Positions 34,722-46,169 are shown, numbered from the stretch's first letter. The stretch is DNA of 64,000 nt from Trichuris trichiura (GCA_037903355.1 JBAJFE010000042.1:4538001-4602000); one strand, 5' to 3'. Numbers and translations are program-made. The notes: a model not told the origin generated them from the letters alone.

Positions 34722-35934
34722 GTGCAGAATGCAATAAGTAAAACTGAAAAATTCTTTCGTTAAGGAAACTTATTCTTCCTTAGTCACATGGTTTTTTCAG
34801 TTGCTACTGAGAGAGTGATACAAAGCGACGCGCGATACGCGGAGACAAATTTAGACGAAAATGAGGAAAGCAAGTGTGTTCAAACTGTCCCAGTACGCCA
34901 CTGTTACGTACGAACCAACGAAGCACAGTCGTCCGTAGAAGCAACTTCATCCCACTTTAAGTGCCAAAGGTTAGGTAGCACCGCCTAATTTTTACAAGCA
35001 CAAAGCGAACGGAGACGTAAAACTGTTCAACAGTTCGGCGAAAGGACAACAGATTTCATCCTCTTTGGTTACTATCAGCTAATATGTCACGTTACTCTTG
35101 TCTGTCTGATGCAGCAAAGGATGGGAAATCACAGCTCTTGATGTTTAATGATAACACGGCGTGACCTCTATCGATGATATCCGTAAGTTCAATCGATGAC
35201 GGCTTCACGCTCAGTCGATGGGTGCTCCTGCAGCTGTAAGTATGCGCAATGGCTGTTGAAGTTTCATGATAACGCTGCTTGACCTATATCAATGATAATT
35301 GTTAGCTGAATCGATGAGAACTGTGCGCCCGCTCAGAACTGAGCTTTTAGTCATCCTCGATAAAGGTCAAGCAGCGTTATCATCAAACTTCAACAGCCAT
35401 TGCGCATACTTACAGCTGCAGGAGCACTCATCGACTGAGCGTGAAGCCGTCATCGATTGAGCTTACGGATATCGTCGATTGAGGTCACGTAGCGTTATCA
35501 TCAAACTTCAAGGAGCTGTGATTTTTCATCCTTTCCTGCATCAGACAGACAAGAGTAACGTGACATGTTAGCTGATAGTAACCAAAGAGGATGAAATCTG
35601 TTGTCCTTTCGCCGAACTGTTGAACAGTTTACGTCTCCGTTCGCTTTGTGCTTGTAAAAATTAGGCGGTGCTACCTAAACTTTGGCACTTAAAGTGGGAT
35701 GAAGTTGCTTCTACGGACGACTGTGCTTCGTTGGTTCGTACGTAACAGTGGCGTAGTGGGACAGTTTGAACACACTTGCTTTCCTCAGTTTCGTCTAAAT
35801 TTGTCTCCGCGTATTGCGCGTCACTTTGTGTCACTCTCTCAGTAGCAACTGAAAAAACCATGTGACTAAGGAAGAATAAGTTTCCTTAACCAAAGAATTT
35901 TTCAGTTTTACTTATTGCATTCTGCACGTGAGCG

Positions 35935-37229
35935 ATGAAAAGGAAAAGCTATACAGCCGGATTCAAGTGGGAAGTCGTCAAGGTGGCAAAAGAAAGTAAC
36001 AATGCACAGGCGGCCAGAAAGTATGGCGTTACCCGGAAGATGGTGATAGATTGGAGAAAACAGGAAGAGGCTCTGAAGAAGATGCCAAAGAAACAACGCG
36101 CAAGACGCTCAAGCTTTGCCTCGTGGCCGGAACTGGAGAACGGTTTGCAGAATGGGACAGAAAACAGCGACAGAGCGGCCGTACCGTCACCAGGAAAGAC
36201 ATGAGAGATCAAGCGACGAACTGGGCCAACCGCAACCCTTACTTAGCCTACGGCTTCACCGCAACACAGGCATGGTGCAACCGTTTCATGAAAAGGAAGA
36301 ACCTGGTCCTGAGACAGAAGACAAAAGTTGCACAGAAAATGCCTGTGGATTTGGAGGATAAGCTGCGTGACTTCCGGCGGTAGTTCACACGTATGCTTTT
36401 TGAAGAAGCGTAGCATGCGATCTTAAAGGAAAAGTTGAAACCATGTTTCACAGAAGAAATGAAACTGTACCCTATCTAAAGAAATTGTATTTCCAGGCAT
36501 GTCAAAGCTCTGACAAACGGGAATGAGTTTCCATTGGGCAACATCGGCAATATGGATGAGACGCCAATATTTTTTGGTATGATTGGCAATAGAACCGTGG
36601 ACAGTAAAGGTGCAAAGTCGATCATAGCGAAGAGCACTGGGCATGAAAGAACTCACTTCACGGTGGTGCTGTCGTGCCTAGCTAATGGAATGAAGCTGAA
36701 GCCCATGGTCATATTTAAGAGGAAAAGGAGGATTCCTTCTGGCGCCTTTGTCCACTTTCATGAGAAAGGCTGGATGGATGAACAGGGCGTGAGATTGTGG
36801 ATTGACAACATCTGGAGGAAAAGACCTGGGCATAGCAACAACAGAAGCTTACTGGTGTGGGACTCATTCCGAAGTCACGTAGCTGAAGCAATAAAATCAC
36901 ATTTAAACAAATGCAAAATAAAAACAGCCGTGATTCCTGGTGGGCTTAAGTCTGTTCTGCAGCCGCTGGACATCTGCATTAACAAGCCCTTTAAAGGCTA
37001 CATGCGAGAAGAGTGGAAAGAATGGATGACGAACGGGCAGAAGACGTGCACAGCCAGCGGACGAATGCGAGTTCCATCGCTCAGCTTGCTGTGCCAGTTC
37101 GTTATAAAGGCATGGAGCAAAGTAAAAACGGAAACTGTTATAAAGTCTTTCCAAAAGTGCTCCATTTCTGCCCTGTTGGAAGACACAGAGGACGACCAAA
37201 TGCCAAACAGTGACCAACAGCACTGTTAG
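35935..37229 (+). pseudogene. Pogo-type transposase, right-arm copy
   Basis: It starts MKRKSYTAGFKWEVVKVAKE with a helix-turn-helix (ARKYGVTRKMVIDW) and continues after a frame change through NPYLAYGFTATQAWCNRF. A stop-containing stretch at about 36380-36530 precedes the DDE domain: NMDETP (first Asp), VVLSCLANGMKLKPMVIFKR, LLVWDSFRSH (second Asp) and LQPLDICINKPFK (third Asp). All three catalytic residues are present, but the frame is interrupted twice, so it is not functional as it stands. Confidence 0.85.
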
Positions 37230-37594
37230 CTTTACCGTTTTGGCACTGCACTTAATGTATTCGGCGTCATGTATCCTTTCTTTCCGCTTCTACAATCTGT
37301 TCATTCGTGTTTTACATGCAACAGTTGTAATAGACGTTCAGTAAACCTATTCAACACATTTCATTTCTCGTAGCCTACGCAATGCTCTACAACGCGCTCT
37401 AAGCAGCAGCTGATCAGTTTTTGCGTTGCACTTTAGGCAAGACAGTTTCAATTGAATGGCCGATTAGCATTCACGGAAAACTGACGAATCAGAGTTGATC
37501 TAGACTTGCGCAATGAGCGTCATCGTCGCTGGGCCAATCATTACCATCCTTTGCTAACGCAGGGGGGAGTTCTTATTCGTGGAAATATACGGTA

Positions 37595-37844
37595 ATCTAG
37601 AAAATCCCCTTCAGCAATAATACGGTGCAGCGACGAATTGATGAAATGGGTGCTGATGTAGAGCACGCTGTGTGAATTTTTGAAAACGGCGCAATTTTCA
37701 CTGCAGCTGGACGAGTCCGTTTTGCTGCAGAATGAGGGATTGTTGCCTGCGTAGGTAAGGTTTATAAAAGGGGAAAAGCTAGAACGGGAACTACTGTTTG
37801 CGAGAGAAATTATAGCTGATATTAAGGGAGAGTACATTTTACGC
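37595..37844 (+). pseudogene. hAT transposase fragment 2
   Basis: It reads KIPFSNNTVQRRIDEMGADV, then after a one-base shift CEFLKTAQFSLQLDESVLL, a stop, and VRFIKGEKLERELLFARE to GEYIL. These are the KIPLSNNTVQRRI and FxLQLDES blocks of the ZBED5/SCAND3-type transposase. It continues the fragment that ends at 33056 and is cut by the LTR element at 37844. Confidence 0.8.
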
Positions 37845-38069
37845 TGTGATGAACAGCGGACGGAAATTACGGAAACTGCTTCTTGCACGACGGGCGGTGA
37901 AAGCGAAGATCCCTGCAGGACAAACCTTGAAAGACGGTGAGACCTTGTGAGACGCGCAGGGCGGTCATCGGAAATAGCCGTCAGGGCAGGCCCACGGCGG
38001 CCACCGGAAATAGCCGCCAGATGTCACCTGGCCTGCGGAGTGACGCTCAGCTCCCACCAGGATAAGGAG

Positions 38070-38308
38070 TGTCACGAATCCCACCGTTCCATTTGGCAGC
38101 TTGTTCGCTTTCCGTGCAATCGTATAGACAGATAAGAGGCGCTGTCAGAACCGGTTTCTAGCAGACCAGTTTTGACTAGTCATTATCACTGCTCGTATCG
38201 TTAAGTCAGTGTATGAACAGTTCTCGTCGTTATCGGCTCGTTGCATTTTACGTAGAATAAACTCATGGTAACTATCATCGTTCGTCTGATTATGTCGCGT
38301 TGCGTGAA
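38070..38308 (+). repeat. BEL/Pao 5' LTR
   Basis: It starts TGTCACGAATCCCACCG and ends GCGTGAAA, where the 3' copy reads GCGTGACA. It includes an AGAATAAA stretch that could act in polyadenylation. It pairs with 43874-44112. Confidence 0.9.
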
Positions 38309-38317
38309 ATAGTTTTC

Positions 38318-38336
38318 TGGTGCCTCGAGCCGGGAG
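38318..38336 (+). other. Probable primer-binding site
   Basis: TGGTGCCTCGAGCCGGGAG follows the 5' LTR by about 9 nt and begins with TGG, complementary to the CCA end of a tRNA. The tRNA could not be assigned. Confidence 0.5.
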
Positions 38337-39666
38337 CCAGGGACATCTAGAACTTCAGATCAAATCCTTTCCCTGGTTCGGTCGGTTTGGCATTGTCATT
38401 ATGCCCGCACCTCGTTCGTCTCGCTCGCTTCGTCTTAGTACGGGATTAGGCCGTGTTCGTCGTGGCAGGTCGACCCGCGTGGTCAGGACAGTCCCGAGTC
38501 CTCGTTCCTCTGGCAGATCTACTCCAGAGATGTCGGCAGAGTTCGATAGCCATGCAGTCCCCCTTCCAAACGAAGCCCAAACGTTGGTGGATCAACTTTC
38601 GGCTACTTTGAACTCTTTTTTGGGTCAATTGAGAGAAGAACTGGTTTTCCTACGCGTTAGCCCTGCGCCTGCAGCCGCAGCTACTTTATCGACTTTCACC
38701 GATAGCCAGCAGACTCCTGCCGCTCGTTCAAATCTGGATCGTTCGTCCAGCGCCCCTGCTGTCATGCCTTCCGCTGAGTACACTGTCCCCTCTGAGACTG
38801 TACCCGTTGAAATGAAAGCGTCTAATAAATGTCTGACTGACGGCACTGGTCCCAAATGTGGTGCCTTCACGAACAAAGATCGTCAAGCAAGTCCTGATGA
38901 CTGGATTTCACATATGAATGAATCGAGTCAAACATCGTTCGTGACTCCCGCTTCGTGGCTGAGTGAGATGGCTCCCGCGATTCACATTGAGCCGTTTGAC
39001 GGCGATCCACTCAAGTGGGACATGTTTATCAGTAGTTTCAAATCACTTGTGCACGGTGTTGTCGGTTCGAACGACCAGCGGTTGGCTATTCTTCGTCAGT
39101 TACTGGTACCGTCCCTGAGATCAGCACTAGATTCCTCGCTACATAGCCCAGAAACCTACGTTAATGTGCTACAGGATTTGCGTCGTTTGTATGGAAATTC
39201 AAGCGCAGTCATCGCTGCTTGCCTTCGGAAACTGTCAAACATCGAACCGGTGAAGGTCTGATGCGATCTTGATGTGGAAAGGTTTTACCTTGAAATACAC
39301 GGCGTGTTGAATGTCCTTCGCGCCCGTGATCGAGTGGTCGAGCTGAAATCTGCATATACACTCCACGCCGTCGTTCCGAAGTTGACATATCATTTGCAAC
39401 GGAAGTGGGCGCGACGAGTATTTGAGATCCGACCTCGAGAACCAACGATTGAAGATTTGGACCAATGGCTCGAGCAAATAGTATTAACGAATCGAATGGT
39501 TGAGCCCGCTGAATCGAGCAGAAGCCAATCGCTGACTGTGAGGCAGCGTCCTTCAAATCGTTTATCAGAAAGTCGCCGTCCCCATCTGAACGTTACTACC
39601 GTAGTGAGCGATGTTCCGTGTGTCTTGTGCCAAGAGGATCACTTTCCGCCTGTCCGCAGTTCTTGA
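38320..39666 (+). pseudogene. BEL/Pao gag
   Basis: A basic, Ser/Arg-rich start is followed by IHIEPFDGDPLKWDMFISSF and LRRLYGNSSAVIAACLRKL, the DUF1759-type BEL gag core. An in-frame TGA at 39259-39261 interrupts it. After the stop the same frame continues with VPKLTYHLQRKWARRVFE and a cysteine knuckle start (PCVLCQEDHF). At about 39650 the reading frame shifts into pol. Confidence 0.85.
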
Positions 39667-42176
39667 GCTTCACTCCGAACCGTCGAGCCGAAATCGTGAA
39701 GGAGCACGGACGTTGTTTCACCTGTCTCGATGATGTGCACGAAGCGCGACATTGTCCGCAGAAGGTGCGATGTGATGCTCCTCGCTGTATCCAGAAGCGC
39801 CACCGTTTACTACATGGCTCTTCTCGGGTGTGGCCGACGAAAGTAGACTCGCATGCCGTTACTAATTCTGGCGGCAGCCACACTGCTACGATTGGGACAA
39901 ATACAGTCGATCGCGTCTCCATCTGCCTTTCAGTGATTCCAATCACTGTTCTTGCTAACAATCGGTCTATGCAGTCCTACGCTTTTTTAGACCCTGGCAG
40001 CCAGGGGACTCTAGTGACAGACGAAATGGCTCGTTCCCTGAACTTGGAAAAGAAGCCCTCAAACGTGCGCATCTCTACGTTTCACGGACAGGATCCTTCG
40101 CTAAGAGTATTCTCAGTAGATTTCGACATTTGCGGACGAAACGACGGACAGCGTTTCAAAGTTAACGGCGCGTTAGTTGTTCCGACCTTGAATTTGTCTT
40201 GCCGAGTAGTCAATTGGGGTAAAGAAAAGAATAAGTGGCCACATCTAAGGGATCTTCCTTTAAGTACCGTCGATTATAAGAGAGTCTCAGTGCTGATTGG
40301 TGCGGATAATTTCGATATTATGCAGCCACTGGCATTGCGGAAACCAAAACACAAAGGCCATCCGTTCGGCATGCTAACCCCATTGGGTTGGACCGTCGTA
40401 GGTAGGCTGCCTCAAGCTATCAGACCGTTTCAAAATTTCGTGCGGCGGATTGTTAACGAGATTGCCGTCAAGGAAAGTGACCATGTTGAATCTGAGTTAG
40501 AAATATATGAACGTTTTTGGAAAACTGAAAGCTTCGGAACGAAACCGATAACGGAGTGTCAAGATATGAATCCTGCTCGCGCGATCGAGTGGCCATCGTC
40601 ATTTCGGTTCGTTGATGGTCGATACGAGGTAGACTTGTTATGGAAGACAGATCGTGTAGAGCTCCCCAATAATCGTCCCTTGGCGCTAGGAAGATTTGTC
40701 TCTTTGCGCAGAAAGCTGTTGTCGGATAGAATTCTACACGAGCAATATTGTGACGCCATTTCCTGCCTCATTCGTTCGGGAATCGTTCGTGCTGTATCGT
40801 CGTATGAAGCAAATCTTCCATTCGGACGAGTTTGGTATCTTCCCCATCATCCGGTGCGCCATCACGCCAAACCTGGCAAGGTACGAGTTGTCTTCGATGC
40901 CTCAGCAGAATTTGAAGGCCCCTCGTTAAATGATTGCTTATCCAAAGGGCCAGATCTGCTGTGCCACCTGACCTCATTGCTGATTCGTTTTCGCCTTCGG
41001 CCAGTCGCAGCGACGTCAGATATAGCGAGCATGTTCCATCAAGTCAGTGTCCCTGTTGAAGACCGTTCCGTCCTACGATTTCTCTGGTGCGACACTGTTG
41101 ACACTCCGCCGAGGACTTATGAATTCACGCGCCAGGTGTTTAGCTTGACGTCAGCCCCTGCCTCATGCACTTACGCGTTATTACGCTGTATCTACAAATT
41201 TCTACCACGGGAGATGGCTTTGCGGTTCAGCCAACAGTTCTACGTCGACAACTACTTAGATTCGTTTTCGACTCCCGAAGAAACGATAACATATTGTGCA
41301 GCTCTGAAAGAAGCTTTGCTCAAAGGCGGTTTTCCCCTAGTTAAATGGGCCTCGACGTCCATGGATGTCTTGCGTTCATTCCCTGAAGAAGATCGCACGC
41401 AATCTTACGTCAATCTGAATCTAGGCACGTCTTGCGTAGAGAATGTGCTTGGCCTCTACTGGGATTCCGTAACAGACACACTTCGTTTTCCAGTGTCTGT
41501 TTCCGCGCAGGTCGTAACTACAAAGAGAGAGCTATTTAGTGCTGTGGCACGCTTATACGACCCTATGGGACTGCTAGCTCCCCTCGTCGTAAGAGCTAAA
41601 TGGATGATGCGGCAGGCAACGTGTGAAACGGATGGCTGGGATACGCCGATCACCAGTGAAGTTCAACGAGATTATCAGCGTTGGCTAGCAGAATTAGAAT
41701 CGGTTAAAAATTTGTCCATTCCCCGTTGGCCTGGAATTAAGTCGGACATAAACGACGTAAAACTGCACGTCTTCGCAGATGCCTCCGAGCTTGCATTCGG
41801 CGCAGTAGTCTATGCTCGTTTCATTGGTGACAGTAGAAGTTTGTCGACAGCACTGATTATGTCTAAATCTCGTATAACACCTCGTAGGAAGCTTACAATA
41901 CCGAGATTGGAATTGCAAGCAACTGTCCTTGCATTACGTCTAGGCCAAACGGCGGCTGAAATCATGGGCATTGACTCCAGTCGAGTCACTTATTGGACGG
42001 ATTCTTTAACAGTTCTTAAGTGGCTGAAAATGGACAGTCAACGACTGAAGTCCGTCGCTCATCGGATTGCGGAAATAACGACAGATAGCGAGATAAGGCA
42101 GTGGCGACACGTTCCTGGGAGATTGAATCCGGCCGAGACATTTCCAGAGGCGTATCAGCGTCCCGCTTCGCAGTAA
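39618..42176 (+). CDS. BEL/Pao pol part 1: zinc knuckle, protease, RT, RNase H
   Basis: An 852-codon open frame. Near the start are knuckle-type cysteines (GRCFTCLDDVHEARHCP). The protease region reads YAFLDPGSQGTLV, with Pro where the active-site Ser/Thr normally lies. The reverse transcriptase (about residues 330-600) has KVRVVFDASAEFEGPSLND, AATSDIASMFHQVSV and the catalytic YVDN box of this superfamily. RNase H follows with VFADASELAFGAVVY, PRLELQATVLALRL and YWTDSLTVLKWL. The frame is lost near 42140, where the integrase part continues in another frame. Confidence 0.9.
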   Translation: MCLVPRGSLSACPQFLSFTPNRRAEIVKEHGRCFTCLDDVHEARHCPQKVRCDAPRCIQKRHRLLHGSSRVWPTKVDSHAVTNSGGSHTATIGTNTVDRVSICLSVIPITVLANNRSMQSYAFLDPGSQGTLVTDEMARSLNLEKKPSNVRISTFHGQDPSLRVFSVDFDICGRNDGQRFKVNGALVVPTLNLSCRVVNWGKEKNKWPHLRDLPLSTVDYKRVSVLIGADNFDIMQPLALRKPKHKGHPFGMLTPLGWTVVGRLPQAIRPFQNFVRRIVNEIAVKESDHVESELEIYERFWKTESFGTKPITECQDMNPARAIEWPSSFRFVDGRYEVDLLWKTDRVELPNNRPLALGRFVSLRRKLLSDRILHEQYCDAISCLIRSGIVRAVSSYEANLPFGRVWYLPHHPVRHHAKPGKVRVVFDASAEFEGPSLNDCLSKGPDLLCHLTSLLIRFRLRPVAATSDIASMFHQVSVPVEDRSVLRFLWCDTVDTPPRTYEFTRQVFSLTSAPASCTYALLRCIYKFLPREMALRFSQQFYVDNYLDSFSTPEETITYCAALKEALLKGGFPLVKWASTSMDVLRSFPEEDRTQSYVNLNLGTSCVENVLGLYWDSVTDTLRFPVSVSAQVVTTKRELFSAVARLYDPMGLLAPLVVRAKWMMRQATCETDGWDTPITSEVQRDYQRWLAELESVKNLSIPRWPGIKSDINDVKLHVFADASELAFGAVVYARFIGDSRSLSTALIMSKSRITPRRKLTIPRLELQATVLALRLGQTAAEIMGIDSSRVTYWTDSLTVLKWLKMDSQRLKSVAHRIAEITTDSEIRQWRHVPGRLNPAETFPEAYQRPASQ

Positions 42177-43798
42177 CGTCACAACGTTGGTTTGTAGGTC
42201 CGCAGTTTTTAAGGTCGCAAGAAGAACTATGGCCCGTGATGCCAACTTTAGCCGATGTGGACTCCGGAGAGTCTCAAGTAAGGGCTCATGACTTGGACAT
42301 CAATTTAGTGAATATCGGTTCGACAAATGCGATCCTTCGATTGTTTGACTTAATGTCAGACTTCCCAAAGATAATAAGAATTATTGCTTATGTATATTAT
42401 TTCGTCGCGCGGGAAAGACATCTGTACCGGTCAAGGATAATAACGGCGTCAGAAGTTCAAGGCGCCACATTCTTATGCATTCGTCTTCTACAGAAAGAAT
42501 TTTTGACCGAAGATCTACAGGTTTTAACCAACGGACGTTCCCTGAGTGTTCGTTCGCCGTTGGCCGTCTTAGATCCATTTATCGATGATAAAGGACTACT
42601 TCGAGTGGGCGGAAGACTGAAGTTCGCCAATTTGTCAATGGATGCGAAACATCCAGTTATACTTCCAGGACCTAATGCCTTTGTCCACCGCCTGGTCTGG
42701 CACTACCATTTAAAACTGATGCACGCTAGAACCGAAAGAGTCTTGGCTGAGCTAAGGGCACAATTTTGGCTCATGGGAGGAAGAAGATCAGTGCGGAGAG
42801 TGATCGATCGTTGCCTGTACTGCCGCCGAATGAAGATTATGCCTTGTCACCCCAAGATGGCGCCATTACCGAAGGAACGCGTAATATGCTCAGCGCCGGC
42901 ATTCGTTAACGTAGGGGTCGATTGTTTCGGGCCATTTCAAGTTTCAGTGAGACGGTCAATCGTGAAACGCTATGGATGCATATTTTCATGTTTGTCATCG
43001 AGGGCGTCTCATCTTGAAGTGCTCCATTCGTTAGATGTGCACTCGTTCATTTTGGCACTGAGGAGGTTCATCGCGCGCCGTGGACTTCCGTCCACCATAT
43101 TTTCTGACAATGGCAGAAATTTCGTTGCGGCAGAACGTGTGCTGCGAGAAGTCATGGAAGACGATCGTGTTCGCAAATATTTAGCCGATCAGCAAATCGA
43201 GTGGAAGTTTATGCCTCCAACAGGACCTCACTTCGGTGGCGTTTGGGAAAGACTTATCGCCGTTGCGAAACGGGCCCTCGTGGCCGTCTTGCGTGGTAAC
43301 GTTGTTACAGATGAAACCTTGACGACGCTTTTCGTGGAAGTTGAATCGCTACTGAACGGGCGGCCGCTAGCATACATCGGAACTGACTCGTCTGAGCCTA
43401 CGCCCCTCACGCCATTTCTTCTGCTGACCGGTCGCGTAAATGTCCATGTCCCGCCGGACATATTGTGTGAACCGAAGTGCACAATTTCGAATCACTGGAA
43501 AAGGGCAGTCGAGATCGCTGATCGATTTTGGCGAAGGTGGCAACGGCACTACCTCCCAACCCTGCAAGGTCGCTCGAAATGGACAACACATAATCGCGAC
43601 CTGCGCGAAGGCGACGTCGTTTTGGTAATCGAACCTTCCTCCCCACGAGCTCATTGGGAAATCGGCCGCGTGACCCAGGTGTTCCCGGGGCGTGACAGTC
43701 GTATCCGCGTAGCAATGGTCAAAACTAAGCACGGAATCTACAAGCGCCCAGTCGCACGACTGGCTGTACTGGAAGCGGTTGAAGAATTTTCTAACTAG
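42101..43798 (+). CDS. BEL/Pao pol part 2: integrase
   Basis: An open frame overlapping the end of the previous one. It carries the HHCC zinc-binding region (HYHLKLMHARTERV and RCLYCRRMKI) and a full catalytic core: VGVDCFGPFQV (Asp), TIFSDNGRNFVAAE (Asp) and GPHFGGVWERLIAVAKRAL (Glu). NGRPLAYIG and the C-terminal domain follow. The stop at 43796-43798 lies about 75 nt before the 3' LTR. Confidence 0.9.
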   Translation: MATRSWEIESGRDISRGVSASRFAVTSQRWFVGPQFLRSQEELWPVMPTLADVDSGESQVRAHDLDINLVNIGSTNAILRLFDLMSDFPKIIRIIAYVYYFVARERHLYRSRIITASEVQGATFLCIRLLQKEFLTEDLQVLTNGRSLSVRSPLAVLDPFIDDKGLLRVGGRLKFANLSMDAKHPVILPGPNAFVHRLVWHYHLKLMHARTERVLAELRAQFWLMGGRRSVRRVIDRCLYCRRMKIMPCHPKMAPLPKERVICSAPAFVNVGVDCFGPFQVSVRRSIVKRYGCIFSCLSSRASHLEVLHSLDVHSFILALRRFIARRGLPSTIFSDNGRNFVAAERVLREVMEDDRVRKYLADQQIEWKFMPPTGPHFGGVWERLIAVAKRALVAVLRGNVVTDETLTTLFVEVESLLNGRPLAYIGTDSSEPTPLTPFLLLTGRVNVHVPPDILCEPKCTISNHWKRAVEIADRFWRRWQRHYLPTLQGRSKWTTHNRDLREGDVVLVIEPSSPRAHWEIGRVTQVFPGRDSRIRVAMVKTKHGIYKRPVARLAVLEAVEEFSN

Positions 43799-43873
43799 TG
43801 GGAACCCATGTCATGTCTTACTCGACTCGCGAATAGTGTTCATTCCCCGGCGCCGCTAATCCTGGGGGGAGGG

Positions 43874-44112
43874 TGTCACGGATCCCACCGTTACATTTGG
43901 TAGCTTGCTCGCCTTCCGTGCAGTCGTATAGACAGATAAGAAGCGCTGTCAGAACCGGTTTAGAGCAGACCGGTTTTGACTGGTCGTTATCACTGCTCGT
44001 TCGTTAAGTCAGTGTATGGACTGTTCTCGTCGTTGTCGGCTCGTTGTATTTTACGTAGAATAAATTCATGTTAACCATCATCGTTCGCCTGACTATGCCG
44101 CGTTGCGTGACA
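43874..44112 (+). repeat. BEL/Pao 3' LTR
   Basis: It begins TGTCACGGATCCCACCG and ends GCGTGACA, preceded by the polypurine tract. The same length as the 5' LTR. Confidence 0.9.
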
Positions 44113-44240
44113 AGGAGTATATAAGGAGCACCCACGGAGGGCTATGGGGGCGAGGAATTCGTGTTGCGTCGGTGGAATAAAGTGTTCATCAACCTTTCCT
44201 GTGTGCGTTTGTCAAGTGAGTTTACTACATGCTATCGAGG

Positions 44241-44880
44241 TTTAGATGGAACGCCCAAGTGGAATCTCAACGATGGACATCAAAGTAACCCCTGAATTTT
44301 TGATGGCTCGTCTCTTTCAGCCTACGAATGGTTGCGGAAAGCTGAATCCGCCTGTCGACTATGTGGAATCAACGACGCTGCTCGCGTCATTGGGTTGAGG
44401 CTGACTGGCGCTGCGTTCGAGGTCAACGACCAGATGGCAGTTGAGGACCAAGGCAAGCTCGAAAACGTGAGGGACAGAATTTTGACTGCATTTGCCCCCG
44501 ATCCATTCATCGCGTATGATGAGCTCATAATGAGAAAACTCCGAGATGGGGAAACGGCAGACTGATTTCTGGCGGCTCTATGACAGTTGGCGCTTCTCGT
44601 CGGCGGAGTGCCGGACAAAGTTCTGGCAAGCGCGTTTGTTCGCGGCCTTCCAGAACAGATTCAAGATGCGCTGCGGGCGGGAGCTCGTATGGAGGCACTA
44701 ACACTGGATGAGCTGCTGATCCGTGCTCGTGCAATGCTGGCAAGAGGCCCATCCAACAGGAATAGCGATGTGGCAATCGTCGCCACTTCAAGCAGCCTTA
44801 CACCTGAGGCGGGGGGTTCAGGCGACAAGTGGCGTTGCTACGTTTGTGGCGGGCCCAATCACTTTGCCTGAGACTGCACG
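44241..44880 (+). pseudogene. Ty3-like gag remnant with zinc knuckle
   Basis: The pieces read KAESACRLCGINDAARVIGL, FIAYDELIMRKLRDGE and, after a stop, LLVGGVPDKVLASAFVRGLP, ending in CYVCGGPNHFA followed by a stop and then DC. This is a CCHC knuckle (C-X2-C-X4-H-X4-C) with a stop inside it. Stops and frame shifts make it a pseudogene. Confidence 0.7.
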
Positions 44881-45005
44881 ATGCAGCGTCAGGAATCATA
44901 TGGTCTCCAGCGGGACAACAAGGGAAGAAGACGGACGCGCAGCCGTTGGTCCGATCGTGAGACAACAAGAAGACCTGAAACGATTCCGGGGAACGAGATC
45001 AGGGA

Positions 45006-45464
45006 GTGTGCTCCGGTGCCGGTACCCTTCCTTCATTGAACGAGGCGCTACCGTTCACTTGGTTGCGGGTAGATGGTGTGAATCGTCCCGTGCTGGTGGA
45101 CAGTGGATGCAGCACTTGTATTATTTACGCGCCTTTCTGCCGTCAATGGAAGAGGCAGCCCATCTGTCTGCGCACAATCAGTGGCGATGAACTCCGCTGC
45201 GCAGGAGTGGGTACCGTTAAGCTGGAACCACATGGGAGAAAAGCAGCAGTTGTGGATGTTGTAGTTTCCAATCAAAGGCCCCTTGGCTTCGACTTCGTAC
45301 TTGGCATGAGCGGGATTCGGCTCCTCGGAGGAGCTCTATTGGACTGCCAAGGGCGAGTGCAGTTCAATCCGATCGGATTGGCGGCATGCGCAGGTACGGA
45401 CGCCGGAATGCAAATTGATGAGAAGGATTTCAAAGTGACGTACGACCCAATTTCACACACGTGA
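45006..45464 (+). pseudogene. Ty3-like retropepsin
   Basis: RPVLVDSGCSTCII contains the DSG catalytic triad of retroviral-type aspartic proteases, followed by FDFVLGMSGIRLLGG, the usual second half. It lies between the zinc knuckle and the reverse transcriptase. Confidence 0.75.
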
Positions 45465-45506
45465 ACAGCGGCGTGGAAACGGGCAAATGGGAATGCCCCA
45501 GAAGTC

Positions 45507-46169
45507 TTGTACAGCGCGAGGAAGGAGTATCCGCCTGATAACGCCATTAGGGCGGCATATGACGCAGAGTTAATGACGTGGATCAGTAACGGTTGGCTGG
45601 TTCCGTATGACGAAAGAAAATTTGGACAAGCGAAGGCTCTAATCCTTCTCATGGCCGTTGTACAACGTAACAAAGGCAAGGTGCGTACGGTGCTCCATTT
45701 CCGGGAACTGAACGAGCACATCGATACATTCACGGCTAACAGCGACTTATGCGTCCACACGTTGCGAGAATGGCGCCAGCAAAACACGAAATTCTTCATC
45801 CTGGATCTTCAGAAAGTGTACCTACAGATCCGCGTTGACAAATCGCTCTGGCCATATCAAACCGTCATTCTTCATGACCGCAGATACTGCCTAACCCGCC
45901 TAGGTTTCGGTTTGAATGTGGCTCCAACCATCATGAAAGCAGTGGTTGGGCGCCTGCTTTCACTCTCCCCTGATGTAAGTGAGGGCACGTCGGCATACAT
46001 TGACGACATTCTCGTCAATGAAACGCTCGTTGCGGCAGAAACGGTGAAAACGCATCTGCACCAGTACGGGTTGGTGTGCAAAGCCCCTGAACGACTAGCC
46101 GACGGCGCTCGTGTTGGGCATGAAGGACTGGGGTTAACAAGGACTTCTGCGATGGTCAAGAGGCAATGA
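45507..46169 (+). pseudogene. Ty3-like reverse transcriptase
   Basis: GKVRTVLHFRELNEHID, then FFILDLQKVYLQIRVDK (first catalytic Asp in ILDL), LTRLGFGLNVAPTIM, and YIDDILVN with the paired catalytic Asp. After YIDD the frame degrades and ends early. Confidence 0.8.

Larger units (their letters stand above)
33057..37592. mobile_element. 4.5-kb palindromic pogo-type element (two head-to-head copies)
   Basis: The element begins CCGTATATTTCCACG and ends with its reverse complement, flanked by TA on both sides (33055-33056 and 37593-37594). Removing it restores the hAT frame across the junction. The two halves are inverted copies of about 2.2 kb meeting near 35325, with a central spacer of some 60 bp. 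Each half carries a degenerate DDE transposase whose 5' end faces the centre. By eye the arms differ by only a few percent. Confidence 0.85.
38070..44112 (+). mobile_element. BEL/Pao LTR retrotransposon, nearly complete
   Basis: It has two 239-bp LTRs beginning TGTCACG, gag, and a pol that includes protease, reverse transcriptase, RNase H and a full DDE integrase. The 5-bp duplication AGGAG flanks it at 38065-38069 and 44113-44117. A polypurine tract CTGGGGGGAGGG lies just before the 3' LTR. One stop and two frame changes interrupt the coding sequence. The LTRs differ at about two dozen positions by eye (around 10 percent), so the insertion is not recent. It lies inside the 5' LTR of the Ty3-like element. 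Confidence 0.95.
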
